In this document: piece after piece, positions 17,429 to 25,198 of the stretch
How the letters are laid out: each line of letters opens with the position of its first letter
Position numbering within the stretch: the stretch's first letter is position 1
Source: Mesobacillus sp. S13
GTDB lineage: Bacteria; Bacillota; Bacilli; Bacillales; Cytobacillaceae
Assembly: GCF_020422885.1 (NCBI RefSeq)
Contig: NZ_CP084622.1
Location: forward strand, 420,001 to 484,000
DNA: 64,000 bases
Direction of reading: 5' to 3'
Program-made: the position numbers and the translations under genes
Notes under the pieces: model-generated
What the model was told of the DNA's origin: nothing
Database searches by the model: none
The model's input: only the letters and a program-made list of their open reading frames with translations

Positions 17429-18313
17429 TCAACGCATAAACGAGTCATACCATTTATCCCAATCCAACCCAAGGGAGTAGGTCACAGATTTGGACTCTGA
17501 TTTTGGACAGTCTTTGACGCAGCTGCCACCAACAATGAATCTCAAAGATGGCTTTATTTTTAGTGTGGAAGAAATCCAATCCTCCACCTTGCCAATTGGA
17601 CCTGGGTTGGTCATCGATATCGCAACTACACTGACATCCTTCAATGTTATCAATTCTGCCAATCCCTCAAATGGCGTATTCGGGCCCAAATAAATAACGT
17701 CATGGCCTTTCTTCTTTAAAAATAAGCTGAAGACCATCAATCCGATTTGATGCTGCTCACCTTCTGGACAGAACGCCAGCACTTTCTGGAGTGCGGGATT
17801 GACAGGAAGGATCCTTAGGAATTGGGTGCAGCGGTTGATAATGAACTGGGAAGCAAAATGTTCCTGAGCCACGCTAATGGAACCATTCTCCCATTCATCG
17901 CCAACCTTATACAAAACCTGAACTAATATGTGATGGAACACCTCTTCATAGTCATACAGAGAAAAAGCGAGATCGGCAATTTGGTTTGCCTTCTGTGTAT
18001 CAAGATTAACCAGGGCTTCGTATAGCTTTTCATGCAGCTCTTCGTACTTGTTATTCTGTGATGAAGGCGGGACAGGAGCCGGATCCGGATCCGGAGGGGA
18101 TGCCTGCAGCAGCCTGACTGCGTCACTGATTTTCATGTTTTTTTCTTGTATTTGTGTCTTAATCCACTTGAGTGTCTTTAGATCCTTTTCGCTATATAAT
18201 CGATGGCCGCCCTCGGTCCTGGTAGGGGTAACGACATTGTAACGGTTTTCCCATGCCCTGATCGTAACGGCGGGAATGTCTAGTTTTTCTGATACTTGCT
18301 TGATGCTATACAA
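17429..18313 (-). CDS. MerR-family regulator with cobalamin-binding domain (CarH-like)
   Basis: A 294-residue protein. Residues 1-70 form a MerR helix-turn-helix (YSIKQVSEKLDIPAVTIRAWENRY, then GGHRLYSEKDL). After a Pro-rich linker (72-83) comes a B12-binding module: W141-x9-E151-H152 cap motif and E186-x-H188-x-x-G191, the His being the expected cobalt ligand. In CarH, adenosylcobalamin-bound tetramers repress in the dark and light breaks them. The residue after W141 is Glu, whereas T. thermophilus CarH is reported to use a His there in its light state, so light response is uncertain. The TTG start at 18313 is seven bases after GGAGG; earlier ATGs lie before that site. Likely autoregulated through TTATACAA boxes upstream. 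Confidence 0.87.
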   Translation of the reverse strand: MYSIKQVSEKLDIPAVTIRAWENRYNVVTPTRTEGGHRLYSEKDLKTLKWIKTQIQEKNMKISDAVRLLQASPPDPDPAPVPPSSQNNKYEELHEKLYEALVNLDTQKANQIADLAFSLYDYEEVFHHILVQVLYKVGDEWENGSISVAQEHFASQFIINRCTQFLRILPVNPALQKVLAFCPEGEQHQIGLMVFSLFLKKKGHDVIYLGPNTPFEGLAELITLKDVSVVAISMTNPGPIGKVEDWISSTLKIKPSLRFIVGGSCVKDCPKSESKSVTYSLGLDWDKWYDSFMR

Positions 18314-18344
18314 TTCCTCACCTCCACTTTTCATTATAGATAAG

Positions 18345-18470
18345 TTATACAAAAATTACACAAGATAAATGCTGTTAAATCAACAGTTTTATACAAATAT
18401 ATAAAGTGTTTGGTGAATTTGTATAATAATTGTATAATTAATTTCGGAAGATTATACAAAAATTATACAA
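18345..18470. promoter_or_regulatory. Divergent promoter region with repeated TTATACAA/TTGTATAA operators
   Basis: TTATACAAAAATT occurs at 18345 and again at 18452, with further TTGTATAA or TATACAAAT boxes at about 18388, 18419, 18430 and 18463. A minus-strand promoter (TTGATT at 18383-18378, 17 bp, TGTAAT at 18360-18355) would drive the MerR/B12 gene; a plus-strand promoter (TTGGTG at 18410, 17 bp, TATAAT at 18433) points to the DUF378 remnant. Boxes overlap both, fitting CarH-type repression. Confidence 0.7.
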
Positions 18471-18487
18471 CGGGTGGTACCGAAAAG

Positions 18488-18671
18488 AAAACTCTGAATG
18501 TGGTTCATTAGTATTGCTTAATGTCGGCGGTTTAAGTTTGCTTTTGGTTGGATTATTTGAATGGGATTTGGCCGCGGTCTTTTCGAGGGCATGGACAGTC
18601 CAATCGCTAAAGTGGTCTACATCCTTGCAGGGCTCGCAGCAATTTACAGCATCATTCTTTATCAAAAATGA
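18488..18671 (+). pseudogene. Decayed DUF378 family membrane protein gene (two frameshifts)
   Basis: Pieces of a DUF378 protein can be read in three steps: KTLNVV (18488-18505), then after one missing base LVLLNVGG..LLLVGLFEWDLAAVF (18508 on), then after a second missing base in a T run near 18579 EGMDSPIAKVVYILAGLAAIYSIILYQK ending at the TGA at 18669-18671. No ATG is present at the expected start. The parts keep order and spacing, so the gene was recently intact, or the indels are sequencing errors. A promoter and CarH-like operators lie directly upstream and a terminator downstream. Confidence 0.75.
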
Positions 18672-18686
18672 TTAAAAGATCAGTGG

Positions 18687-18722
18687 AAAGGCGTACAGAA
18701 ATTGAACCTATACGCCTTTTGT
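18687..18722 (+). terminator. Terminator after the DUF378 remnant
   Basis: Stem AAAGGCGTA / TACGCCTTT followed by TTG; the loop is 15 nt. Confidence 0.7.
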
Positions 18723-18800
18723 ATGCCAGGAAACTTGAATAAAAGACTCTGGATGACTATTCTAAAGGAAAGAAGTAGCTAAAACAGGGGGATTCATACA

Positions 18801-18977
18801 ATGGACAAAAAAGAAATTGAATATAAAATAGTCGAACTGAAGGACGAGTACTTGCAGCTTCAGCATAATCTCGAAAAACTGGAATCGGTAAAAGGGAATC
18901 TCCATCCACTGGAGAAGCGGCTGGCTGCCATTGAAGAGGAATTAAGCTCCTTAAATTCAATGCTGCGTGATCTGTAG
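18801..18977 (+). CDS. SE1832-type small coiled-coil protein (58 aa)
   Basis: A 58-residue highly charged protein predicted to form a coiled coil from end to end (heptads from KKEIEYKIVELKDEYLQL to IEEELSSLNSMLRDL). It matches the short SE1832-type family of Firmicutes as I remember it; function unknown. ATG at 18801 follows CAGGGGG. The last 33 bases, including the stop codon, are repeated twice downstream (separate entry). Confidence 0.75.
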   Translation: MDKKEIEYKIVELKDEYLQLQHNLEKLESVKGNLHPLEKRLAAIEEELSSLNSMLRDL

Positions 18978-19053
18978 GGAAAAGCTCCTTAAAAGTACAA
19001 TGCTGCGTGATCTGTAGAAAAAAGCTCCTTAAAATACAACGGTTGATCTGTAG
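18945..19053 (+). repeat. Three tandem copies of the SE1832-type gene 3' end
   Basis: AGCTCCTTAAATTCAATG..GATCTGTAG at 18945-18977 is the end of the gene. Near-identical copies lie at 18983-19017 and 19023-19053, each ending in GATCTGTAG. Spacing is 38-40 bp. The extra copies are outside the frame and carry small indels. Confidence 0.88.
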
Positions 19054-19080
19054 AAACCAGATTTATTGAAAACCAAACCG

Positions 19081-19116
19081 AGCCTATTCCGGAAAGGAAT
19101 CAGGCTTTTCTTTTTG
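19081..19116 (+). terminator. Terminator of the SE1832-type gene
   Basis: Stem AGCCTATTCC / GGAATCAGGCT (one bulge) followed by TTTTCTTTTT. Confidence 0.75.
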
Positions 19117-19395
19117 CGAGACCTCTTTCGTAAAGCTTTGTTGCCTTTCTCTGCTCAACCTTCCATATCGCGAAGGAAAATAAATAGGCATGAGCTGGAT
19201 AAAAAAACGAGCTCATGCCTGGTTAGCAGATATTCAAGTAAACTGTAAAAATATTGACCAAAAGTTTGATTAAACCCATTTTTCCCATCGGCCATAGCTT
19301 TAGGCACTTTTAATCAAACGTTTGATTAATATCCTGCTAGGTAGCTTTTCCGATGAAAGACTCGGAGAATTAGGTGTGTCTTCTATGTAAAAAAC
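19117..19395. other. Gene-free interval with hairpin and orphan palindrome
   Basis: No gene is seen between the SE1832-type terminator and the terminator at 19396. It holds an 11-bp hairpin at 19186-19220 (AGGCATGAGCT / AGCTCATGCCT, same core as the next terminator) and an operator-like palindrome at 19310. A lost gene is one explanation. Confidence 0.55.
19310..19329. promoter_or_regulatory. Perfect 20-bp palindrome, orphan TetR/LacI-type operator
   Basis: TTAATCAAACGTTTGATTAA is a perfect palindrome. A half site GTTTGATTAAA lies at 19264, ten bases after a TTGACC -35-like hexamer. No gene starts within the following 1.2 kb on the plus strand. Confidence 0.65.
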
Positions 19396-19436
19396 AAAAG
19401 GCATGAGACAGCTCAAGTCCCTGGCTCATGCCTTTT
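19396..19436. terminator. Terminator of the Gfo/Idh/MocA gene (bidirectional)
   Basis: Perfect stem AAAAGGCATGAG / CTCATGCCTTTT with a 17-nt loop; A and T runs flank it on both sides. It lies 16 bases beyond the minus-strand gene end. Confidence 0.82.
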
Positions 19437-19451
19437 GAAACAGCGAATCTA

Positions 19452-20528
19452 TCAATTCACTTCTACTTTTCGACCTTCACGTGCAGAGGTCCTGATTGCA
19501 TCCAATACTTTTTGAGTGGAATGTCCATGCCCGAAATCAGCAAGATAGGGATGCTTGGTTCCGGAAAGCAGCGTTTCATGGAGCGCATCCAAAGCTCTTT
19601 GGAAGCCATTATAATACCGTGCTGCGATTTGCGGCATAGTGGAAGGAGCCTCTAAATCGGCTGCCAGCTCGACTTCTTCGAGTGCGGAATTCCCTGCAGA
19701 AAGCAGGACTTTGTTGTCATCCAGCATCACAAGTGTTCCTTCCGTTCCGAAAATCTCCAGCCGCCATGTATGCTCAGTCTGGAGTGCTGCAGAAAGAAGC
19801 TCGAGCGTGACGGTTGCCCCGTTTTCCAGAGAACCGATAATTTGGAAAGCATCGTCGGCTGTCCGATGTTCAGTGTTCCCGTGCTCATCAGTCTGAGTTG
19901 GGACATGGATCGGCAGCTGGGCAAATACTTCTTTAAAAGTGCTGTTCATCCACCAATGAAGAGCATCCGTCATATGGGAGCCGATTGCGCCAAGCATTCC
20001 GCCGCCCTTGTCTTCCTGTCCAAGCCAGCCGCGAGGTTTTGAAATAAGGCCAGTGTAGCTGGCAAATGAACATTGATAACGGACGTGCAAAATCCTCCCG
20101 AGTTTCCCGATATCCAGGATTTCTTTTACCTTAGTTCGAGCTGGAAGGAAACGGAATTCATGGTTAATCAGCCCGAATTTACCCGACTTGTCTCTTTCTG
20201 TGATCATTTCTTCTGTTTCATCGATATTCAAAGCCATTGGTTTTTCACAGACAACATGCACGCCTTTCTCGAAAGCAGCGGCAACCATTTCTTTATGTAA
20301 ATGCACGGCAGAAGCGACGATCACTAAGTCGAGATCCTCCTGATCAAGCATTTTCCGCCAATCAGTATAAATGTTTTCAATCCCGCTTGCTTTCTTTGCT
20401 TCTTCAGTGTTTCCCCTTGAAACACTCGATAATGCCACAACGTCGAACCCTGCATGGTGAGCCATCATTGGTGCATGTACCTTTGCGCCAAAACCCGTTC
20501 CGATAATACCCACTCTAAACTTTTCCAA
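19452..20528 (-). CDS. Gfo/Idh/MocA family NAD(P)-dependent oxidoreductase
   Basis: A 358-residue enzyme. N-terminal Rossmann fold with VGIIGTGFGAKVHAP; the CEKPMALNIDE strand carries the conserved Lys of the EKP motif; RGWLGQEDKGGGMLGAIGSHMTDALHWW holds the catalytic His region of the C-terminal domain. The family oxidises or reduces sugars and cyclitols such as myo-inositol; substrate cannot be told. A TTG at 20528 lies five bases after AGGGGTGG and is preferred; the GTG at 20537 lies inside that site. It is a single-gene unit with its own terminator. Confidence 0.88.
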   Translation of the reverse strand: MEKFRVGIIGTGFGAKVHAPMMAHHAGFDVVALSSVSRGNTEEAKKASGIENIYTDWRKMLDQEDLDLVIVASAVHLHKEMVAAAFEKGVHVVCEKPMALNIDETEEMITERDKSGKFGLINHEFRFLPARTKVKEILDIGKLGRILHVRYQCSFASYTGLISKPRGWLGQEDKGGGMLGAIGSHMTDALHWWMNSTFKEVFAQLPIHVPTQTDEHGNTEHRTADDAFQIIGSLENGATVTLELLSAALQTEHTWRLEIFGTEGTLVMLDDNKVLLSAGNSALEEVELAADLEAPSTMPQIAARYYNGFQRALDALHETLLSGTKHPYLADFGHGHSTQKVLDAIRTSAREGRKVEVN

Positions 20529-20634
20529 AAATACCACCCCTGTCCAGAATTTAATTTAATAGTAAATCCGGGAGGGAGGAATGTAAATCAATATAGTATA
20601 ATGATGGAAAAACAATCCAAGGAGGGAAGACACG

Positions 20635-20811
20635 ATGAATATTGGGGATCTTTTATTTCAATTGATATTTTTCATCTTATTAATGGGCATTGTGGCTGCA
20701 GTTTTCTATGTTGTCACATCACTTATCAAAAGGAAACCTGACGCCGCTGAGAGCGTAGAACAAAAACTGGACCGAATAATCGAACTGCTTGAAAAGAACA
20801 ATAAAGAGTAA
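20635..20811 (+). CDS. DUF4083-type small membrane protein (58 aa)
   Basis: One N-terminal membrane helix (residues about 7-30) followed by a charged tail SVEQKLDRIIELLEKNNKE, which predicts a short coiled coil. The layout matches the short DUF4083 proteins of Bacillus. ATG follows AAGGAGGGAAG. Function unknown. Confidence 0.78.
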   Translation: MNIGDLLFQLIFFILLMGIVAAVFYVVTSLIKRKPDAAESVEQKLDRIIELLEKNNKE

Positions 20812-20914
20812 AACAAGTCCCTGGCTACATGCTATAATAGGAACTTAGATTTATACGAATTGCACGGATGCCTGAAAAGCCTCCGCATGGCGATCATATA
20901 TGGAGGACTAAAAG

Positions 20915-21124
20915 ATGAATAAGCGATGGACAATTGAAAAAATTAAAGAGTTTGTAGAGAAAAATTCAGAGAGTAAGCTGTTGACGACAGAGTACCACGG
21001 TTTTTCGCAAAAATTACTTTTCAAATGCGAATGTGGCAACAACTTTGAAAAAACCTTCAAGAAATTCAAGGACAACCATCAGCGTAAGTGCGAAGTGTGC
21101 CAGCCGCCGAAAGCTTCACGGTAG
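20915..21124 (+). CDS. Small zinc-ribbon-like protein (69 aa)
   Basis: A basic 69-residue protein with a C-x-C ... C-x-x-C pattern (FKCECGNNFEKTFKKFK, then RKCEVC), likely a single treble-clef or ribbon zinc site. The N-terminal half (TIEKIKEFVEKNSESKLLTTEYHG) resembles segments seen next to phage homing nucleases, but no nuclease is present. ATG follows ATGGAGGA. Function unknown; nucleic-acid binding is a guess. Confidence 0.7.
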   Translation: MNKRWTIEKIKEFVEKNSESKLLTTEYHGFSQKLLFKCECGNNFEKTFKKFKDNHQRKCEVCQPPKASR

Positions 21125-21152
21125 AGGAGCCATGTTGTAAGGCTGAAATAGA

Positions 21153-21476
21153 CCTGTCATAAACACGGCACTTTCTTGACAGCTTTGAGCTCTATCACCT
21201 GAAACCTGTCACAAAAAAGGCGCTTTCTTGACAGCTTTGATCTTTATCACCTGAAACCTGTCATAAACACGGCATTTTCTTGACAGCTTAGGGCTCTATC
21301 ACCTGAAAGCTGTCATAAAACCGGCGCTTTCTTGACAGCTTTGAGCTTTATCACCGAAAACCTGTCACAAAACCGGCGCTTTCTTGACAGCTTTGAGCTC
21401 TATCATCTGAAACCTGTCATAAAACCTGCGCTTTCTTGACAGCTTAGGGCTCTAACACCTGAAACTTGTCATAAAA
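21153..21476. repeat. 52-bp tandem repeat array, GACAG/CTGTC family, reverse orientation (array C, 6-7 units)
   Basis: Units read CCTGTCATAAA..GGCGCTTTCTTGACAGCTTTGAGCTCTATCACCTGAAA on the plus strand. On the minus strand this is GACAGGTTTCAGG..AAAGCTGTCAAGAAA, the same conserved blocks as array A with different spacers. Period is 52 bp. The array fills the gap between the zinc-ribbon gene and an isolated terminator. Confidence 0.93.
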
Positions 21477-21575
21477 ATAGTGGCTTTTTTTTTCAATGGC
21501 TCGGATATAGCAAAATGTTGTTTTTTTAATCAACTGCCGAGTCTAACTGTGCCTTATCAATAGAAAAACATCAAG

Positions 21576-21613
21576 AGAAGCGTTGATCATGGAGGATTCA
21601 CGCTTCTTTTTGT
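21576..21613 (+). terminator. Isolated terminator after repeat array C
   Basis: Stem AGAAGCGT / ACGCTTCT followed by TTTTTG. The nearest upstream gene ends 450 bp before, on the far side of the repeat array, so the array may be transcribed. Confidence 0.75.
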
Positions 21614-21651
21614 TGAAATAAACGAAGACGACTAGTACAGGAGCAACGAGA

Positions 21652-21831
21652 ATGAAGAGATATATGCTGAAAAAGAATTTCAAGGGTTTTAAGAAAGGAA
21701 CACAATTTTATATGATTGTTGAGTCCGAATTCATCGGTGTCAAAGAGTATGTGCTGCGAACAAAGGACTTGTCGACCAGGATAGCCATCAGCGAGAGCGA
21801 GCTGCGCGGGAATTTTATTCTATTGAATTAG
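21652..21831 (+). CDS. Small hypothetical protein (59 aa)
   Basis: A basic 59-residue soluble protein (KKNFKGFKKGTQFYMIVESEFIGVKEYVLRTKDLS core) predicted as mostly beta strands. ATG at 21652 follows CAGGAGCAAC. It is the first gene of a tight run with the next two membrane genes (12-base gap). I recall similar short proteins in Bacillus but no function. Confidence 0.65.
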   Translation: MKRYMLKKNFKGFKKGTQFYMIVESEFIGVKEYVLRTKDLSTRIAISESELRGNFILLN

Positions 21832-21843
21832 GGGAGAACGGGC

Positions 21844-22116
21844 ATGTACTTGTTTTTATCCATCCTACTGAGCATGGTTCTTGGCTATTTTTTATTCGTC
21901 ATGGGACCGATTATTGGCGGGATTGTTGCATTTGGAGTGATTGCAGGCAGTTTATTCCGGGGGATTTATTTGCTGAATGATATTCGTAAAAGGCTGGCGG
22001 TCCATTCGCCTGAGTCGAAGGCAGTTCAAGAGCAGGTGGTTAAAGTCGTTCCAGAGCATTTGAAAAGTCCGGGTGCGTATAAAAAGTATCTGGAAGGCAA
22101 AGAGAGGGAATTATAG
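21844..22116 (+). CDS. Hypothetical membrane protein (90 aa)
   Basis: Two hydrophobic segments (residues about 2-20 and 22-45, with GPIIGGIVAFGVIAGS) followed by a charged cytoplasmic-type tail. ATG follows GGGGAGA. Its stop overlaps the GTG start of the next gene by one base, so the two are translationally coupled. Confidence 0.7.
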   Translation: MYLFLSILLSMVLGYFLFVMGPIIGGIVAFGVIAGSLFRGIYLLNDIRKRLAVHSPESKAVQEQVVKVVPEHLKSPGAYKKYLEGKEREL

Positions 22117-22472
22117 TGCCATTCTCTGCAATAGTCGTTTTTGCGATTGTCTGGGGAGGCTTGATGGTCTATTTCCTGACTCCTTTTAACGGTAAAATGG
22201 AAAGCAGCGCAGATGCTCCGTTTTTCGAAGCATTGAAGGTGAGTTTCAAGAGGTTGATTTTTCACAAAAAAGCTATTCTTGCCTTCTTCTTGTTGATGTT
22301 TACTTTATTAGTGATTTGGTCATATTTTATATCAGCTGAAGAGTATGACCTGCTCCACGGCATGAATAGGGATTCAGGAGATCCTGTCTTATATATGAGC
22401 GGTGTGGTCTTGTATGTTGCATTTTTGTATCTCTTTTTAGCCGTAAGGTGGGCTATGAAATCTTCGAAGTGA
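22116..22472 (+). CDS. Hypothetical membrane protein (118 aa)
   Basis: Three predicted membrane helices (about 4-22, 50-70 and 91-112). GTG start overlaps the previous stop codon. Together with the 90-aa protein it probably forms a small membrane pair; no family was recognised. The nucleotidyltransferase-like gene follows within 16 bases. Confidence 0.68.
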   Translation: MPFSAIVVFAIVWGGLMVYFLTPFNGKMESSADAPFFEALKVSFKRLIFHKKAILAFFLLMFTLLVIWSYFISAEEYDLLHGMNRDSGDPVLYMSGVVLYVAFLYLFLAVRWAMKSSK

Positions 22473-22487
22473 TTGGAGAGAGTGGTT

Positions 22488-23282
22488 GTGAAGGAAACGA
22501 TTTTACAGTCCCTGGCAAAAATAGAGGAAGATTTCGATGTGAAAATCCTATATGCAGTCGAATCCGGAAGCAGAGCCTGGGGGTTTCCGTCGAAGGACAG
22601 CGATTATGATGTCCGGTTCATCTATGTACATAAAAAAGAAGATTATCTGAGTATCGACCAGATGGGAATCGGCAAAAAAAGAGATGTGATCGATTTGCCG
22701 ATTAATGATTTGCTTGATATAACCGGCTGGGAATTGACCAAGGCTTTAAAGTTATTCAGAAAATCGAATCCGCCGCTGATGGAATGGCTGAGTTCTGGAA
22801 TCGTATATTATCAGGCTTTCTCTACCATTGATAAGATGAAGGAGCTCAGCAAACTTGTTTTCGCTCCAAACTCCTGTCTGCATCATTATTTGAATATGGC
22901 GAGTAATAATTTCAAGAAGTGCTTGCCGGAAGGACCAGTCAAGATAAAAAACTATATCAATGTGCTAAGACCGGTCCTGGCTGCCCAATGGATCGAGAAA
23001 TACAATGAGGTTCCGCCGCTAGAATTTCCGAGGTTATTGGAGGACCTGCTGCCGGAAGGTGAATTGAAGGACGCAATTCATACCTTATTAAAACGGAAAA
23101 TCAGCGGGGATGAACTGGACTACGGACTGAAGATTGACGTTATCAACCATTTCCTGAACGGGGAAATCGAGCGCCTGAAAGAATATACCACAACGCTGAA
23201 TGTGGAGTTGACGGATTTTACACCGCAGCTTGACCAGCTGTTCAGGAGCACGTTAGAGGAAGTTTGGCATGAGAGAATATGA
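22488..23282 (+). CDS. Predicted nucleotidyltransferase (YcgL/DUF4269-unlike, COG3541 type)
   Basis: A 264-residue protein with a DNA polymerase beta-like nucleotidyltransferase core: ESGSRAWGFPSKDSDYDVRFIYV (residues about 25-47), where GS-R-WG and S-DYDVR provide the sugar loop and metal-binding Asp residues. The C-terminal half contains the NYINVLRPVLAAQWI helix of this group. Proteins of this type occur in bacteria and phages; the substrate is not established. The GTG at 22488 has GGAGAGAG nine bases ahead; the TTG at 22473 precedes it. It ends four bases into the next frame's upstream extension. Confidence 0.8.
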   Translation: MKETILQSLAKIEEDFDVKILYAVESGSRAWGFPSKDSDYDVRFIYVHKKEDYLSIDQMGIGKKRDVIDLPINDLLDITGWELTKALKLFRKSNPPLMEWLSSGIVYYQAFSTIDKMKELSKLVFAPNSCLHHYLNMASNNFKKCLPEGPVKIKNYINVLRPVLAAQWIEKYNEVPPLEFPRLLEDLLPEGELKDAIHTLLKRKISGDELDYGLKIDVINHFLNGEIERLKEYTTTLNVELTDFTPQLDQLFRSTLEEVWHERI

Positions 23283-23299
23283 CAAGGGGGAACATCAAT

Positions 23300-23866
23300 A
23301 TGGCAAAGGAAAATAAAGAGCTGACAAGGGAACAGCAGCAAGAACTACTGGGAACTTTGATAGCCCGTTTTGAGAAAAATATGAGCAGACATGAAGGACT
23401 TGATTGGGCTGACGTGGTAGCTAAGCTCGAAAGCAACCCTGATAAATTATGGTCGCTCAATGAAATGGAGGCTACCGGGGGAGAGCCGGATGTGGTTGGA
23501 TTCGATCAAACTACGGGAGAATATATTTTTTATGATTGTGCAGCCGAAAGCCCTAAAGGCCGCAGAAGTGTTTGTTACGACCGTGAAGCATTGGAATCAA
23601 GGAAAAAGCACAAGCCAGAAAACAGTGTGATGGACATGGCGAATGCGATGGGCATTGAGCTTTTAACGGAGGAACAATACCGGGAGCTGCAGACACTAGG
23701 AAAGTTCGACTTGAAGACGTCGAGCTGGGTGCAAACACCTGACAATATCCGAAAGCTTGGCGGAGCACTATTTTGTGATCGCCGCTATGACACTGTTTTT
23801 GTCTACCACAATGGTGCCGATTCCTATTATGCTGCAAGAGGGTTTAGGGGCTTGCTAAGGGTATAG
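23300..23866 (+). CDS. DUF4256-type protein
   Basis: A 188-residue soluble protein. The GLDWADVVAKLESNPDKLWSLNEMEATGGEPDVVGFD and FYDCAAESPKGRRSVCYDREALESRKKHKPENS blocks match the DUF4256 family of unknown function. The C-terminal part (RYDTVFVYHNGADSYYAARGFRGLLRV) resembles a domain end with a conserved RGFRG. ATG at 23300 follows AAGGGGG. It lies 17 bases after the nucleotidyltransferase gene and probably in the same operon. Confidence 0.82.
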   Translation: MAKENKELTREQQQELLGTLIARFEKNMSRHEGLDWADVVAKLESNPDKLWSLNEMEATGGEPDVVGFDQTTGEYIFYDCAAESPKGRRSVCYDREALESRKKHKPENSVMDMANAMGIELLTEEQYRELQTLGKFDLKTSSWVQTPDNIRKLGGALFCDRRYDTVFVYHNGADSYYAARGFRGLLRV

Positions 23867-23914
23867 TAGTTTTAGCTGGAAAAGAAAACAGTGAAGTTTA
23901 CTGGTAAAAGAAAT

Positions 23915-23949
23915 GCCGTTCCGGGAATATGTCTCCGGAACGGCTTTCT
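23915..23949. terminator. Terminator between DUF4256 and YfmJ-type genes
   Basis: Perfect stem GCCGTTCCGG / CCGGAACGGC with a 10-nt loop followed by TTTCTC; convergent genes on both sides. Confidence 0.82.
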
Positions 23950-23952
23950 CTA

Positions 23953-24969
23953 TTATTTATCAGTATCTGCAACTTTTACGATCGCTTTTCCGAGATTCGC
24001 TCCTTTGAACAGATCCAAAAATGCGTCAATTGTATTCTCAAAACCTTCTGTAACCGTTTCTTCATATTTCAATTTTCCTTCTAGAAGCCAGCTCGCCAAT
24101 TCTTTGGCACCTTCGCCAAAGCGTGATGAATAGTTTCCGACTGTGAACCCTTGCATCAATGAACTTGTCTTGATTAAGTAACCTTGAACTCGAGGCCCTA
24201 CATCTGGCTCTGACTGGTTATACGCCGAGATCGCTCCGCAGACAGGAATTCTTGCGAAGTTGTTCAAGAGAGGGAAGATCGCATCGGAAATCTCTCCGCC
24301 GACGTTCTCAAAATAGACATCGATTCCATCAGGACATGCCTCTTTCAGGGCGCTGCCTACATCCTGTGTATTGTAGTTGATGGCTGCATCAAATCCAAGG
24401 TCTTCCAGAAGATAACGGACCTTCTCATCGGAGCCAGCAATGCCAACGACTCTTGCCTCTTTGATTTTTGCAATCTGACCCACGATGGAACCGACAGCTC
24501 CAGCAGCACCGGAAACAACGACTGTTTCTCCTGCTTTCGGCTTGCCGATGTCCAATAAACCAAAGTATGCTGTAAGGCCAGTCATGCCTAAAACACTTAA
24601 GTATGCCGAAACTGGTGCCAGGTTCGGGTCAATTTTACGGACTGTATTTTCTTTTGCGATGGAAAATTCCTGCCAGTTTAATGAGCCGATAACGAAATCG
24701 CCCACTTCAAAAAGATCTGACTGGGATTCAACCACTTTTCCGATCACGCCACTTGAGATAGGCTCGTTCAATTTGAACGGCGGGATATAGGATTTGGTGT
24801 CATTCATGCGTCCGCGTAAATAAGGATCGACCGAAATATAAATGGTCTGTAAAAGTATTTCTCCTTTACCTGGTTTTTCTATAGGTCCTTCTACAAATTC
24901 AAAATGCTCATGTGTAGGGACTCCAGTTGGTCTCTTTTTTAGCTGTATTTGCTTTTGAATCGTAATCAC
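23953..24969 (-). CDS. yfmJ: NADP-dependent oxidoreductase, zinc-less MDR (CurA/YfmJ type)
   Basis: A 338-residue medium-chain reductase of the leukotriene B4 dehydrogenase/CurA class. Visible: YISVDPYLRGRMND near the N-terminus, GMTGLTAYFGLLDIGKPKAGETVVVSGAAGAVGSIVGQIAKI (Rossmann loop AAGAVG), and DVYFENVGGEISDAIFPLLN. These enzymes reduce alkenal or enone double bonds with NADPH. The only canonical start is GTG at 24969, but the Shine-Dalgarno-like AAGGGTGAT overlaps it; the start is therefore unsettled. Confidence 0.9.
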   Translation of the reverse strand: MITIQKQIQLKKRPTGVPTHEHFEFVEGPIEKPGKGEILLQTIYISVDPYLRGRMNDTKSYIPPFKLNEPISSGVIGKVVESQSDLFEVGDFVIGSLNWQEFSIAKENTVRKIDPNLAPVSAYLSVLGMTGLTAYFGLLDIGKPKAGETVVVSGAAGAVGSIVGQIAKIKEARVVGIAGSDEKVRYLLEDLGFDAAINYNTQDVGSALKEACPDGIDVYFENVGGEISDAIFPLLNNFARIPVCGAISAYNQSEPDVGPRVQGYLIKTSSLMQGFTVGNYSSRFGEGAKELASWLLEGKLKYEETVTEGFENTIDAFLDLFKGANLGKAIVKVADTDK

Positions 24970-25198
24970 CCTTCCTATTGTTCTCTACCTTAATATACAG
25001 GGAGAGAATGGTGTATTCAAATTCACCGATTTGTTATGGTGACGTAACTGATAGGAGGGAAAAATACATATAGTAGAGAGCAAATCAATTCAAAGTAGGA
25101 TACTAGCATTTTCTGTCACTGGTTTTCATTCTATGTTTTACCTATCCTCCTCCCGGGAAGATGAAACTATTAATTGAAATCGCTAGGAGGAATCGGAA

